Assembly (NCBI GenBank): GCA_903933395.1
Contig: CAIZKA010000147.1
Coordinates: 1-36,901 of the forward strand
Length of the DNA: 36,901 nt
DNA from: an uncultured beta proteobacterium
GTDB lineage: Bacteria > Pseudomonadota > Gammaproteobacteria > Burkholderiales > Rhodocyclaceae
Reading direction: 5' to 3'
The number at the start of each line of letters is the position of its first letter. Positions within the stretch are counted from its first letter, which is position 1. The notes beneath the pieces are model-generated. The model saw only the letters and a list, made by a program, of their open reading frames with translations, was not told where the DNA came from and ran no database searches. Positions 1 through 9,699 of this stretch are shown one piece after another. A program made the position numbers and the translations under genes.

Positions 1-83
1 CAGGCCGCCGTTCGCTTTCCGGTCGCGCCTGCCTTCAAGCCTGAAGGGAACCGGAACCGGCGGCCAGACTCCGGTTGCGCCGT

Positions 84-284
84 TCAGCCGAAAACATCAA
101 TAAGCGTACCAAGGTGCGGTGGGTTGCCGGCGCCCTGCATGGACTGCGCCGCCGCCTGCACCAGTTGTACCGCGCCCTGTGCCTCAAGATTCAGGGCCTT
201 CTTCAACACCGCCAGGGACACGGCGTCCGCGGTGCGCGCCTGAGCCATTTCGGTGGCAACTGAAGCGATGGCGGTGACATCCAT
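84..284 (-). CDS. YjfB family putative motility protein
   Basis: A 66-residue protein. It has the pattern of the YjfB family: an N-terminal MDVTAIAS..ATEMAQA segment, a central VLKKALNLEAQGAVQL helix, and a C-terminus ending NPPHLGTLIDVFG. The family is small, predicted helical and often found in polarly flagellated Proteobacteria; its biochemical role is not known. No signal peptide or membrane segment is seen. It is transcribed away from the HDOD gene that begins about 240 bp to the right. The ATG at 284 is the only plausible start. Recognition rests on the overall pattern, with no catalytic motif to confirm it. Confidence 0.8.
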   Translation of the reverse strand: MDVTAIASVATEMAQARTADAVSLAVLKKALNLEAQGAVQLVQAAAQSMQGAGNPPHLGTLIDVFG

Positions 285-524
285 GTCGAAACTCCTGAAG
301 GAATGATCCGGCTTGCCGGAAGGTTTACGACAGGCGCGGGCAGAACCTTAGCCTCGGCGCCATGGGAGAGGCTGCGAATGCGCGGGGCAGGTAGCGATGC
401 CGGCGGCGATTTTCGCAACCTGCAATTGCAGGCCCGGACATTTGCTGTGTGTTGCGGTGTTGCATCGGCGGCCGAAACTGCTACATTCCCTGACCATGAT
501 CCCGTCAGACTTGCAAGCAATGCC

Positions 525-1409
525 ATGATTGAATCGCCGCTTCCCGACACCGATGCCTGGATCGCCTTTTTTGCCCAGGCCGATTTGCCGGTGCTGCGCA
601 ATTCGGTTGAGGAACTGGAACGCTTGCATGAAAATGCGGAGACAGCCAACGGCCGCCTGCTGGCAAGGGTGATTCTGCACGATCCGCTGCTGACCTTGCG
701 CGTAATGGCCTACATCGAGGCACATCGCCGCGCGCGGCAGACCACCGATATCACCACAATCGACCGGGCGATCATGATGATCGGCATCGCGCCTTTTTTC
801 CGCGATTTCCAGAACCTGCGAACGGTCGAGGATCAGTTGAAGACCTACCCGACGGCCCAGATCGGGTTGTTCAGGGCCATCGCGCGCGCGCGTCGGGCAT
901 CGCACTGGGCGCGCGACTGGGCGATTCTGCGGCGCGACGTGGATGTCGATGAGATCACGCTGGCAACGCTGCTGCATGATGTCGCCGAACTCCTGATGTG
1001 GCTTTTCGCGCCCAAACTGGCGCTGCAGGTTCGCGACGCCCAGCGGACGCAGCCGCACCAGCGCTCGGCAACGCTCCAGGAGGAGATTTACGGTGTGCCG
1101 CTTTACCGGCTCAAACTGGCGCTGACCGAGGCCTGGCGGCTTCCCGATCTGCTGGCCCAGTTGCTGGATGACCGCCGCGCCGAAAATCCGCGCGTACGAA
1201 ACGTCAAACTTGCCGTCGATCTTGCCCGTCATACCGCCAATGGCTGGAACGACCCGGCCCTGCCCGACGACTTCAGGGGCATCCGCAATCTGCTCCATGT
1301 CGATCAGGAAGCTCTGGTGCGACGCCTGGATGTGGATGAGGCCACTGCCCGGAACCTTTTGGCGCTGGCCGGCCCTGACGAGCGCCCTCCAAATAACGAA
1401 CCCCTGTGA
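525..1409 (+). CDS. HDOD domain-containing protein
   Basis: About 294 residues from the ATG at 525. An all-helical HDOD-type fold is visible: an early segment LPVLRNSVEELERL (about residues 21-35), then ARVILHDPLLTLRVMAYI (the conserved D-P-x-L-x-x-x-V/L pattern), TTIDRAIMMIGIAPFF, and a degenerate HD-like LLHDVAELLMW. HDOD proteins are signalling or regulatory relatives of HD phosphohydrolases that have usually lost catalysis. The reading frame is open upstream to 303, but residues before 525 look like untranslated sequence (Arg/Gly/Ala-rich, no family match), so the internal ATG is preferred; its ribosome site is weak. It converges with the SPOR gene to the right. Confidence 0.75.
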   Translation: MIESPLPDTDAWIAFFAQADLPVLRNSVEELERLHENAETANGRLLARVILHDPLLTLRVMAYIEAHRRARQTTDITTIDRAIMMIGIAPFFRDFQNLRTVEDQLKTYPTAQIGLFRAIARARRASHWARDWAILRRDVDVDEITLATLLHDVAELLMWLFAPKLALQVRDAQRTQPHQRSATLQEEIYGVPLYRLKLALTEAWRLPDLLAQLLDDRRAENPRVRNVKLAVDLARHTANGWNDPALPDDFRGIRNLLHVDQEALVRRLDVDEATARNLLALAGPDERPPNNEPL

Positions 1410-1514
1410 CACCGGCTTTGGCTGGCCAGCGCAGACAGGGCTCTGCCCCGCAATGACACTGCCGGTTCATTCCCGCGCGGTGATACTGGCGGCACTGCGG
1501 CGAACAAGCCCGGT

Positions 1515-2288
1515 TTATGGCCCAGCCCGGGGTTTCATCGAAATCAGCACGCTGTCGGTGATCCCGAGTTCTTTCAGCTTGACGCGAGCGGCGTCGGCTT
1601 CGGCGCGCGTAGCAAACGGACCGGCGTGCACCCTCGCCTCGATGGTGGCGGGGATGCCACCTTGTACCATCCTGGCACGCAACTCTTCGGCATTGGCGAG
1701 ATTGCTGAACACACCCAGTTGAAGACCGAAATTGCGTTCGGTCGCCTGGGTAATCGGACGCGAGGCGGGTTGATGCTCGGGCACGCGCGGAGCGGGGGCC
1801 GCGGCCGTTGGCGACGGCTTGGATCGGGCCAACTCCTGCGCAGGCTCCGGGCGAGATGCGGCAGGAGGATTCGGCCCGGCCGGATGCAGCACGGCGAGCC
1901 GGCCGGTGGCCGGTTTGGTCAGGGGTTTCTCGCCAGCCCGGGCGCGCGGCGCGACGGTTTGGGGCGCGCCGGTGCCTTCCGGTACGCCTTCTTCCTCTTT
2001 TGCCGTCGGCGGCGGCGACTTGATTGCGTCTTCTGATGGCTCTTTGGCCACATCCTTGGCCGCCGGCTCGGCGATCGCAGGCTCCTTGGCTGTCGCCAAC
2101 GGCCCGGGCGCGGGTGGCGCTACCTCCACGCTGGCGGGTGCGGGCGGTGATGGCGCGTTGATGCCGTCATATATCAGCAAACTGCTCATCAAACCGGCAA
2201 GGACGACAGCGGCAATCGCCAGCTGCTTGAGCAAGCGTTTTTTCAAGGCCTCGTCGTCTATCGGATCAGTTTCCATGGTGGCGCTCAC
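1515..2288 (-). CDS. SPOR domain-containing membrane protein
   Basis: A single-span inner membrane protein. A short cytoplasmic N-terminus with DDEALKKRLLKQL is followed by one hydrophobic helix (IAAVVLAGLMSSLLIYDG), then a long Pro/Ala-rich periplasmic linker, and a C-terminal SPOR domain (about the last 75 residues; FGLQLGVFSNLANAEELR and AGPFATRAEADAARVKLKELG are the two repeat halves). SPOR domains bind denuded septal peptidoglycan. The start was set at GTG 2288 because GGAGG lies 8 nt before it; in-frame ATGs at 2321 and 2330 lie deeper in the upstream gene and have poorer ribosome sites. It overlaps the 3' end of the DUF2802 gene, so the two are probably cotranscribed. Confidence 0.82.
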   Translation of the reverse strand: MSATMETDPIDDEALKKRLLKQLAIAAVVLAGLMSSLLIYDGINAPSPPAPASVEVAPPAPGPLATAKEPAIAEPAAKDVAKEPSEDAIKSPPPTAKEEEGVPEGTGAPQTVAPRARAGEKPLTKPATGRLAVLHPAGPNPPAASRPEPAQELARSKPSPTAAAPAPRVPEHQPASRPITQATERNFGLQLGVFSNLANAEELRARMVQGGIPATIEARVHAGPFATRAEADAARVKLKELGITDSVLISMKPRAGP

Positions 2289-2883
2289 GCGAGTTTCCTC
2301 CGGGGTCGGTGTATCGGTCATCGGGATCATTTTCTTTTTCGTGAAGGTCAAATCCGGGTTCGCTGCGCGCCAGCGCGGCGACCAGTTCCGCCTCGCCGAC
2401 CGAGATGCCGCATTGGGCGGCAATGCCGGCTGGCAGCTCGCCTTGCTGCGCCAGAGTCATGGCTTCGCCGTAGACCGGTGAAACGTTCCGCGACGCCTTC
2501 ATATGCCGCACTTCCTCGGCCAGGCAGGTCATCTCCGCGCGCAGTCTTTCGACTTCGCGCCGCAAGTGCTGGACTTCAAGCCCCAGACTGGACTGCGCCA
2601 GTTCGCGGGAAAAATCAGGGGGCGAAGGGCTTTCCGCGGCGGCGACCTGCGCCGGCGATGGCTCGGCGTGTGCCACCCACTGCGTCTCGCGATAGGTCCC
2701 GGCCCCGGCGACTGAAGCCGGATCGCGATCGCGAGGCTCGTCCGAGCGCACCAATGCCTCGGACTTGCGCCGGTTCATGCCCAGTTGCAGCAGTCGCAAC
2801 AGCGAGAAGACCACATAAACCGCTACCAGCACAGCGCCCAGAAAGGCGTAATCGCGCACGTCCAGCATTGAAAAATCAATCAT
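2266..2883 (-). CDS. DUF2802 domain membrane protein
   Basis: About 205 residues from the ATG at 2883 (start of MIDFSMLDVRDYAF). An N-terminal transmembrane helix (YAFLGAVLVAVYVVFSLLRL) is followed by a charged linker, a predicted coiled coil (LGLEVQHLRREVERLRAEM and on), and a C-terminal segment (SPVYGEAMTLAQQGELPAGIAAQCGISVGEAELVAALAR pattern, reminiscent of an HTH) typical of DUF2802 proteins. The frame is open further upstream to 3021, but that extension has no family character. The 3' end overlaps the SPOR gene start by about 23 bp. Function unknown; DUF2802 genes are often near flagellar or motility genes in Betaproteobacteria. Confidence 0.75.
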   Translation of the reverse strand: MIDFSMLDVRDYAFLGAVLVAVYVVFSLLRLLQLGMNRRKSEALVRSDEPRDRDPASVAGAGTYRETQWVAHAEPSPAQVAAAESPSPPDFSRELAQSSLGLEVQHLRREVERLRAEMTCLAEEVRHMKASRNVSPVYGEAMTLAQQGELPAGIAAQCGISVGEAELVAALARSEPGFDLHEKENDPDDRYTDPGGNSRERHHGN

Positions 2884-3152
2884 GCGCAGGCTCCGTGTCC
2901 GCACCTGTCCCCACGGGCAGCGCGGCGCAACGACATGAAGAACAGGGTAGGAGCAGGCATGAACTGTGGCGTGATTCGCCGGCGGAACAAATTGGCGGGA
3001 TGATACCCCGCGAACCACCATTGCAGGGTTATCCGCACTCGAATGGACTCCGGAGATTCGCCCTCTGCTCGCGGTCCGCGATGCCGGTCTTCAGGAATGC
3101 GCGGCGCTCTGGCTGCCGCAAATTTCCAAAACCGTAGCTGAGCAGAAACGAA

Positions 3153-3183
3153 AAACCCGCAAAGCCTGTGGCCGTGCGGGTTT
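3153..3183 (-). terminator. Rho-independent terminator after tRNA-Asp
   Basis: On the minus strand, a 9-bp stem (AAACCCGCA / TGCGGGTTT) with a 13-nt loop is followed by a run of T residues (TTTTTCGTTT). It lies 12 nt past the tRNA 3' end. The rest of the 2884-3195 gap, between the DUF2802 gene and the tRNA, shows no gene or other feature that I can support. Confidence 0.85.
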
Positions 3184-3195
3184 CCGATAATACAT

Positions 3196-3272
3196 TGGCG
3201 GAGTGGACGGGACTCGAACCCGCGACCCCCGGCGTGACAGGCCGGTATTCTAACCAACTGAACTACCACTCC
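3196..3272 (-). tRNA. tRNA-Asp (anticodon GTC)
   Basis: A 77-nt cloverleaf on the minus strand. The acceptor stem GGAGTGG pairs with CCACTCC, the discriminator is G and CCA is encoded. The D-loop (GTTCAGTTGGTTAGAA), the anticodon loop with GTC (positions 3236-3238), and the T-loop GGTTCGAGTCC are all intact. It is followed by a strong intrinsic terminator. Confidence 0.97.
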
Positions 3273-3440
3273 GCGTTGGAAGGCGCGCATTGTGCCACAG
3301 GCGCGGTGGCGGCGCAATGAATTGGGGTAAAAGTTCTCTGCTGCCGCGAAATCAGTGATTCCCATGATCCCTGGTATAGGATGCTTGACTTCGAGCCGCG
3401 CTCACGCTGCAATGCCGGCCCCCCCTGTCTGGAGGCAGTC

Positions 3441-4958
<1,518 letters not shown>

Positions 4959-4988
4959 TGCAGAGCTGATCCGCGCCGCACGGAAGGC

Positions 4989-5042
4989 GTAGAAGCCAGC
5001 TTGCTGGCGAATCGACCCGATCGCGAGCAAGCTCGCGCCTAC
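4989..5042. repeat. REP-like inverted pair (BIME type)
   Basis: Two hairpin units lie head to head. The left unit has GCCAGC-TT-GCTGGC (4995-5008) and the right unit has GCGAGC-AA-GCTCGC (5023-5036). Read on the minus strand, the right unit (GTAGGCGCGAGCTTGCTC...) is closely similar to the left unit read on the plus strand (GTAGAAGCCAGCTTGCTG...). The layout and motif resemble REP sequences known from Pseudomonas and relatives. It sits in the mmsA-MBL intergenic gap. Confidence 0.75.
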
Positions 5043-5056
5043 CGGAAAATTTCACC

Positions 5057-6007
5057 ATGCCCGCACCGCTGATCGACTGCCGCAACGGCATCTACGCCTT
5101 TGATGCCGGTTACGTGCGGCCGTTCCTGGTGGCGATCCACATGATCGAAAGCGATGGTCGCATCGCCTTCGTGGACACGGCCAACTTCGAAGTCATGCCG
5201 CGGGCGCTGGCGGCATTGGCGGCGCGCGGCCTGGGCCCGGAAAACGTCGACTACGTGATCCTGACCCACATCCACCTCGACCATGCCGGCGGCGCCGGGG
5301 TCATGATGGCAGCCTTCCCCAACGCCAGGCTGGTGGTGCATCCGCGCGGCACACGGCACATGAGCGAACCGACCAAACTGATGGCCGGCGTCGAGGGTGT
5401 CTACGGCAGGGAACGGGCGCGAAAATTGTATGGCGAACTGGCCCCGATTGCCTCCGATCGCATCATCGAAACCCACGACAACATGGTGCTGAAACTCGGC
5501 TCGCGCGAACTGCTCTGCATCGACTCGCCGGGCCATGCGAAGCACCACATCGCCATCGTCGACCGGCGGTCGACGGGCATTTTCACCGGCGACACCTTCG
5601 GCGTTTCCTATCGTGAAATGGATGTCGACGGCCGGCCGCTGGTCTTCCCATCATCCAGTCCGATACAGTTCGACCCGGACGAAATGCGTTCTTCCATCGA
5701 ACGGATACTGTCGTTCAAGCCGGATGCCGTGTATGTCACCCATTTCAGCCGCCTGGCGCCGCCCGCGGAACTTGGCCCCGAAATGCTGCGCCTGCTCGAC
5801 CGCTACGTCGCCATCGCACTCGCGGCCAGCGACGAGGAAGACAAGACCGCGGCGATCCGCGACGGCCTGACCGCGCTGCTGCTCGACGAGGCGCACGCCC
5901 ACGGCTGCCGCCCGGGCGACGCTGAAATCCTCGACCTCTGGCACCTCGACCTGGAACTCAATGCCCAGGGCCTGGCCTACTGGCTGGAAGCGCAAGGCCC
6001 GGCCTGA
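5057..6007 (+). CDS. MBL-fold metallohydrolase
   Basis: A 316-residue protein of the metallo-beta-lactamase fold. The zinc motif HxHxDH is seen as THIHLDHAGGAG at about residues 72-82. Further ligands are plausible at the His of DSPGHAKHHIAIVD, the Asp of IFTGDTFGV, and the His of VYVTHFSR. There is no signal peptide, so it is probably cytoplasmic. The family includes thioesterase-like, lactonase and glyoxalase II-like enzymes; the substrate cannot be told. The C-terminal 60 residues form a helical extension beyond the core fold. Confidence 0.85.
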   Translation: MPAPLIDCRNGIYAFDAGYVRPFLVAIHMIESDGRIAFVDTANFEVMPRALAALAARGLGPENVDYVILTHIHLDHAGGAGVMMAAFPNARLVVHPRGTRHMSEPTKLMAGVEGVYGRERARKLYGELAPIASDRIIETHDNMVLKLGSRELLCIDSPGHAKHHIAIVDRRSTGIFTGDTFGVSYREMDVDGRPLVFPSSSPIQFDPDEMRSSIERILSFKPDAVYVTHFSRLAPPAELGPEMLRLLDRYVAIALAASDEEDKTAAIRDGLTALLLDEAHAHGCRPGDAEILDLWHLDLELNAQGLAYWLEAQGPA

Positions 6008-6131
6008 CCGCCCGCCCGGGCCCCACCCCGCTCCTCTGCCGCACACTGATTCCGCCCGACTGACCGGCACGGGATTTCTGCGGCCATTTGTCGCGGCGCA
6101 GCATGAAATGGCGCACCGATGCGTCCGATTC

Positions 6132-6180
6132 TTGTTCTGGATCAAATACCGCACCTCCTTGCTCGGGATATCCTCGCCCC
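6132..6180 (+). promoter_or_regulatory. FNR/DNR-type site and promoter of the NO-reductase-like cluster
   Basis: TTGTTCTGGATCAA at 6132-6145 matches TTGAT-N4-ATCAA with one mismatch. Placing it at -41.5 predicts a start near 6180. TATCCT at 6169-6174 lies one base from the ideal -10 position and matches TATAAT in 4 of 6. The first gene begins at 6245. FNR, DNR or NnrR proteins bind this consensus; which one acts here cannot be told. Confidence 0.65.
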
Positions 6181-6244
6181 ACAGTTTTTGGCAAGTTCGT
6201 TTCAACCGCGCGCTGCAGCGCGCCAACCGTTAGAGGGCAGAAAC

Positions 6245-6394
6245 ATGGCGAATAACAACGACGACGATGTTCCATTCATGCAGAAGCTGCTGGACAACCA
6301 CTTCCTGCTCCTGTTCCTCGGGGTCGCGTCTCCCGGAGTCATCTACATCCTGTGGGGAATCATCGACATCATGAGTGTCCCCCTCGCCAAGTAA
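6245..6394 (+). CDS. Small single-span membrane protein, probable oxidase accessory subunit
   Basis: A 49-residue protein with an acidic N-terminus (MANNNDDD), an amphipathic start and one hydrophobic helix (HFLLLFLGVASPGVIYILWGIIDIM). The ATG at 6245 has GAGGG 9 nt upstream. It lies 27 bp before the CuA subunit II gene and starts the cluster. B-family oxidases of the ba3 kind have a one-helix subunit IIa, and ammonia oxidisers carry a short orf with their norSY genes; by position and size this could be its counterpart. There is no sequence motif to prove that. Confidence 0.75.
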   Translation: MANNNDDDVPFMQKLLDNHFLLLFLGVASPGVIYILWGIIDIMSVPLAK

Positions 6395-6421
6395 GCATTT
6401 CAGTCAATCAGGGAGAAATCT

Positions 6422-6961
6422 ATGAGTGCAATCCTGCCGCCGTCAGAGCGGTTGTGGTGGAAACAGCCGATCGCCGGTCAAGAATGGGCCTGGATCGGTA
6501 TCGCCTTCGTCTGGGCCATGATCATGTTCATCATGATGGTGTATTGGCACATCAACGGTAAGCAGAACCTTTCCAACGAGGTCTACAAGACCACGACGGA
6601 GATGTTCCAGGCCAAGACGGATGCCTTCGTCAAGGAAAACACCATCCGCACCGAGACCGAACAGAACATCCCGGTGGTCAAGCCCAACGCCAAGGGCGAG
6701 GCCTTCCTGCTGGCGCGGCTGTGGTCCTGGTATCCGATCCTCGAGCTCGAGGCCGGCAAGACCTACAAGATCCACCTCTCGGCGGTCGATTACAACCACG
6801 GTTTCTCGCTGCAGCCGACCAACATCAACATCCAGGTCATCCCCGGCTACGAGCACGTGGTCAAGATGACGCCGACCAAGGCGGGCACCTACGCCATCGT
6901 CTGCAACGAATACTGCGGCATCGGGCACCACACGATGCTTGGCCGTATTTACGTGAAATAA
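6422..6961 (+). CDS. Heme-copper oxidase/NO reductase subunit II (CuA protein)
   Basis: A 179-residue protein with one N-terminal transmembrane helix (WAWIGIAFVWAMIMFIMMVYW) and a periplasmic cupredoxin domain. The full binuclear CuA set is visible: His126 (DYNHGFSL), Cys161, the carbonyl at Glu163, Cys165, His169 and Met172 in CNEYCGIGHHTM. It therefore accepts electrons from a soluble cytochrome c or cupredoxin. It is short, with one span, like ba3-type subunit II rather than the two-span aa3 type. It lies 12 bp before the subunit I gene. In the sNOR (NorS) and eNOR families a CuA subunit partners a Tyr-less subunit I, as here. Confidence 0.9.
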   Translation: MSAILPPSERLWWKQPIAGQEWAWIGIAFVWAMIMFIMMVYWHINGKQNLSNEVYKTTTEMFQAKTDAFVKENTIRTETEQNIPVVKPNAKGEAFLLARLWSWYPILELEAGKTYKIHLSAVDYNHGFSLQPTNINIQVIPGYEHVVKMTPTKAGTYAIVCNEYCGIGHHTMLGRIYVK

Positions 6962-6973
6962 GGGGAACCACAG

Positions 6974-8671
6974 ATGGCAACTACCTACCGTACCTGTCCG
7001 CGCACCGGGCTGCAGTTCGACCTCGACGCCGACAAACTGATGCGCTGGAACGCCGTAGCCGGCGTGCTCTGGCTGCTGGTGGGCGGCATCACCGCCCTCC
7101 TGGTGATCCTGACCCGCTGGCCGGCGATCAAGCTGCTGCCGGCCGACCAGTTCTACCTGATTCTGACTGCCCACGGCATCGACATGCTGATCCTGTGGAT
7201 CATCTTCTTCGAGATGGCGGTGCTCTACTTCGCCTCATCGACCCTGCTGCGCTGCCGGATTGCCACGCCATGGCTGGGATGGGTCCAGTTCTGGCTGATG
7301 GTCGTCGGCGGCATCATGACCAACGTCGCCATCTTCCAGGGCGGCTCGAGCGTGATGTTCACCTCCTACGTGCCGATGCAGGCCGCGCCGCACTTCTACC
7401 TCGGCATCATCCTCTTTGCCGTCGGTGCGCTGATCGGCACCGGCGTGTTCTTCGGCACCCTGGTGGTTGCCAAGCGCGAGAAGACCTATGTCGGCTCGAT
7501 CCCGCTGGTTACTTTCGGCGCCCTGACGGCAGCGATCATCGCGGTGTTTACCATCGCCTCCGGCGCCGCGATCCTGATCCCGACCTTCTTCTGGTCGATG
7601 GGCTGGATCAAGGAAATCGACGCCCAGCTGTATCGCATGGTCTGGTGGGCGCTGGGTCACTCCTCGCAGCAGATCAACGTCGCCGCTCACGTCTCGATCT
7701 GGTATCTGGTCGCCGCCGTGGCCTTCGGCGCCAAGCCGCTGTCCGAGAAAGTCTCGCGCTTCGCCTTCCTGCTCTACATCCTCTTCCTGCAACTGGCCAG
7801 TGCGCACCACCTGCTGTCCGACCCGGGCATGAGCGCGGAGTGGAAGGTGCTGAACACCTCCTACTTCATGTACTTCGCGGTACTGGCCTCGATGATCCAC
7901 GGCTTCACGGTTCCCGGTGCGATCGAAGCGGCACAGCGCAAGAAGGGCTTCAACAACGGCCTGTTCGAGTGGCTGCGCAAGGCACCCTGGGGCAACCCGG
8001 TGTTCTCCGGCATGTTCATCTCGCTGGTCGGCTTCGGCTTCATCGGCGGCATCTCGGGCGTCGTGCTCGGCACCGAGCAGATCAACATGCTGATGCACAA
8101 CACCTTCTACGTCCCGGGCCACTTCCACGCCACGGTCGTCGTCGGCACCACGCTGGCCTTCATGTCGATCACCTACCTGCTGGTGCCGACGCTGTTCCGC
8201 CGCGAAATGCTGTTCCCGAAACTGTGCCAGATCCAGCCCTACCTCTACGGCATCAGCATGATCGTGCTGTCGCTGGTGATGATGGGCGCGGGCACCCTCG
8301 GTGTTTCACGCCGTCACTGGGACATGGCCTTCTCGGGCGCGCCCTTCCAGTACGAGTGGCCGGGTTCCGCCTACCTGATGATGGGTCTCACCGGCATCTT
8401 CGGCGTGATCGCGGTCATCGGCGGCGGCCTCTGGATCGGCCTCGTGGTGCTGTCGCTGCTGTTCGGCAAGAAGCTCGACGGCGGCGCGACCTCCGACAAG
8501 CCGACACCGATCCCCGACCAGACCGTGGCAGCCTCCGCGTCCCATTCCGGCAGCGAAGAGCACGTCGGCGTACCGGGCACGGTGGTGCTGGCCATTACCC
8601 TGCTGGTCTGTTTCGTCCTCTACTACTTCGTGAACTGGAAGTACCTGTCCGAGGTATGGGGTCTCAGCTAA
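6974..8671 (+). CDS. Heme-copper superfamily subunit I lacking the catalytic Tyr; probable NO reductase
   Basis: A 565-residue protein with at least 12 membrane spans. Heme and copper ligands are intact: His67 (low-spin heme), His229 (helix VI), His278/His279 (helix VII), His383 (high-spin heme) and His385 (low-spin heme). In O2-reducing A- and B-type enzymes, helix VI reads GHPEVY or similar, with a Tyr four residues after the His cross-linked to it. Here the segment is GHSSQQ, so that position is Gln233. Loss of this Tyr marks the NO reductases that evolved from oxidases (sNOR/NorY, eNOR and others). Reduction of NO to N2O is thus likely; O2 reduction is unlikely. Family membership within these groups needs a tree. 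Automated pipelines would call it cytochrome c oxidase subunit I. Confidence 0.88.
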   Translation: MATTYRTCPRTGLQFDLDADKLMRWNAVAGVLWLLVGGITALLVILTRWPAIKLLPADQFYLILTAHGIDMLILWIIFFEMAVLYFASSTLLRCRIATPWLGWVQFWLMVVGGIMTNVAIFQGGSSVMFTSYVPMQAAPHFYLGIILFAVGALIGTGVFFGTLVVAKREKTYVGSIPLVTFGALTAAIIAVFTIASGAAILIPTFFWSMGWIKEIDAQLYRMVWWALGHSSQQINVAAHVSIWYLVAAVAFGAKPLSEKVSRFAFLLYILFLQLASAHHLLSDPGMSAEWKVLNTSYFMYFAVLASMIHGFTVPGAIEAAQRKKGFNNGLFEWLRKAPWGNPVFSGMFISLVGFGFIGGISGVVLGTEQINMLMHNTFYVPGHFHATVVVGTTLAFMSITYLLVPTLFRREMLFPKLCQIQPYLYGISMIVLSLVMMGAGTLGVSRRHWDMAFSGAPFQYEWPGSAYLMMGLTGIFGVIAVIGGGLWIGLVVLSLLFGKKLDGGATSDKPTPIPDQTVAASASHSGSEEHVGVPGTVVLAITLLVCFVLYYFVNWKYLSEVWGLS

Positions 8672-8683
8672 GCAAAGGATGAA

Positions 8684-8714
8684 CAGGTTCCCCGCACTCC
8701 GGTGCGGGGACCTG
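8684..8714 (+). other. Strong hairpin between subunit I and ctaB
   Basis: A 9-bp stem TCCCCGCAC/GTGCGGGGA with a 4-nt loop is extended by CAGG/CCTG past one bulged T. It starts 13 nt after the subunit I stop codon. There is no T-run, so it is not a classical terminator; it may stabilise or process the mRNA, giving more subunit I/II than downstream product. A second, weaker pairing (TGAATCGG with CCGATTCA) follows in the same 122-bp gap. Confidence 0.6.
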
Positions 8715-8793
8715 CCTGAATCGGCCCTGGAACCGAGGACCGATTCAAGCAGGTTTCGACAGAAAACAACCACGACGGCGCCCCGAACAAACC

Positions 8794-9684
8794 ATGGAAT
8801 CGACGCTAGCCACCAAAAGAACTTCCGGCCTCAGCCTGCGCACCATCGCCGGCGTGTTCAAGCTGCGCATCGGCATCGTCATCACCTTCACCGCCCTGGC
8901 CGGCCTGGCGGTCAGTTCCGGTCCCGGCCTGAGCATCGCGCAACTCGTCACCCTGACCCTGGCCGTGCTGATCTCCTCGGCCAGCGCCGGCGCCTTCAAC
9001 CAGTATTACGAACACGACACCGACCCGCTGATGTCGCGCACGAAGAACCGGCCCTTCGCCACCGGCGAGGTTCAGCACGGCCCGGTCTGGCTGGTGGTCA
9101 TCTTCGGCCTCATGACGGTGTCGGTCATCGCCGCCTGGATGGCGCTGAATGCCTGGTCGGCGCTGTTCACCTTCCTCGGCGCCTTCTTCTACGCCATCGT
9201 CTATACGGTCTGGCTCAAGCGCCGCACCTGGCTCAACATCGTCTTCGGCGGCCTGGCCGGCAGCTGGGCCGTGCTGGCCGGCGCCACTGCCGCCGACCCG
9301 CAGGTCGGCGCCGTACCCCTGGCGCTGGCCTTCGTCCTCTTCCTGTGGACGCCGCCGCACTTCTGGAGCCTGGCCATCGCCTACCGCGACGACTACGCGG
9401 CGGCAGGCGTGCCCATGCTGCCCGTCGTGGTCGGCGACCGGCGTGCCGCCAAGGTGATTTTCGGCAGCACCCTGGCGCTGGTGGCGGCCTCGATGCTGCC
9501 GCTGGCCTTCGGCCTCGGCGCCATCTACTTCGCCGGCGCCGCGACCGGCGGCTTCCTGTTCATCCAGAAGGCATGGCGCCTGGTGCAGAACACCAACCGC
9601 CAGACTGCCATGATCTGCTTCCACGCTTCGCTGGCCCAGTTGACTCTGGTCCTCACGGCAGCCATCATCGACGCCCGCTTCTAG
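8794..9684 (+). CDS. ctaB: Protoheme IX farnesyltransferase (heme O synthase)
   Basis: A 296-residue UbiA-family polytopic membrane enzyme. It transfers farnesyl to protoheme IX to make heme O. The two prenyl-diphosphate motifs are present: NQYYEHDTDPLMSRTKNRP (N-x3-D-x3-D type) near residue 70, and YRDDYAAAGVPMLP near residue 200. The spacing and WTPPHFWSL segment are typical of CtaB/CyoE. There is no heme A synthase (ctaA) in this cluster, so the neighbouring oxidoreductase would carry heme O unless ctaA lies elsewhere. It sits between subunit I and the SCO gene. Confidence 0.93.
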   Translation: MESTLATKRTSGLSLRTIAGVFKLRIGIVITFTALAGLAVSSGPGLSIAQLVTLTLAVLISSASAGAFNQYYEHDTDPLMSRTKNRPFATGEVQHGPVWLVVIFGLMTVSVIAAWMALNAWSALFTFLGAFFYAIVYTVWLKRRTWLNIVFGGLAGSWAVLAGATAADPQVGAVPLALAFVLFLWTPPHFWSLAIAYRDDYAAAGVPMLPVVVGDRRAAKVIFGSTLALVAASMLPLAFGLGAIYFAGAATGGFLFIQKAWRLVQNTNRQTAMICFHASLAQLTLVLTAAIIDARF

Positions 9685-9699
9685 CCTGGGCTTCACCCC

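Noticed and set aside
303..524. N-terminal extension of the HDOD gene
   Set aside because: No family similarity and low-quality composition; the ATG at 525 begins the recognisable protein.
6066..6081. GGCACGGGATTTCTGC as a sigma54 promoter ahead of the oxidase cluster
   Set aside because: The GG-GC spacing is 12 nt, so it does not fit; the FNR-type site nearby explains regulation better.
6245..8671. Ordinary aa3- or ba3-type cytochrome c oxidase
   Set aside because: The helix VI Tyr essential for O2 reduction is absent (Gln233).
6721..8682. 653-codon frame overlapping subunit II and subunit I
   Set aside because: An alternative frame of the same strand, Arg-rich and without membrane helices; the frames with CuA and heme ligands are the real ones.
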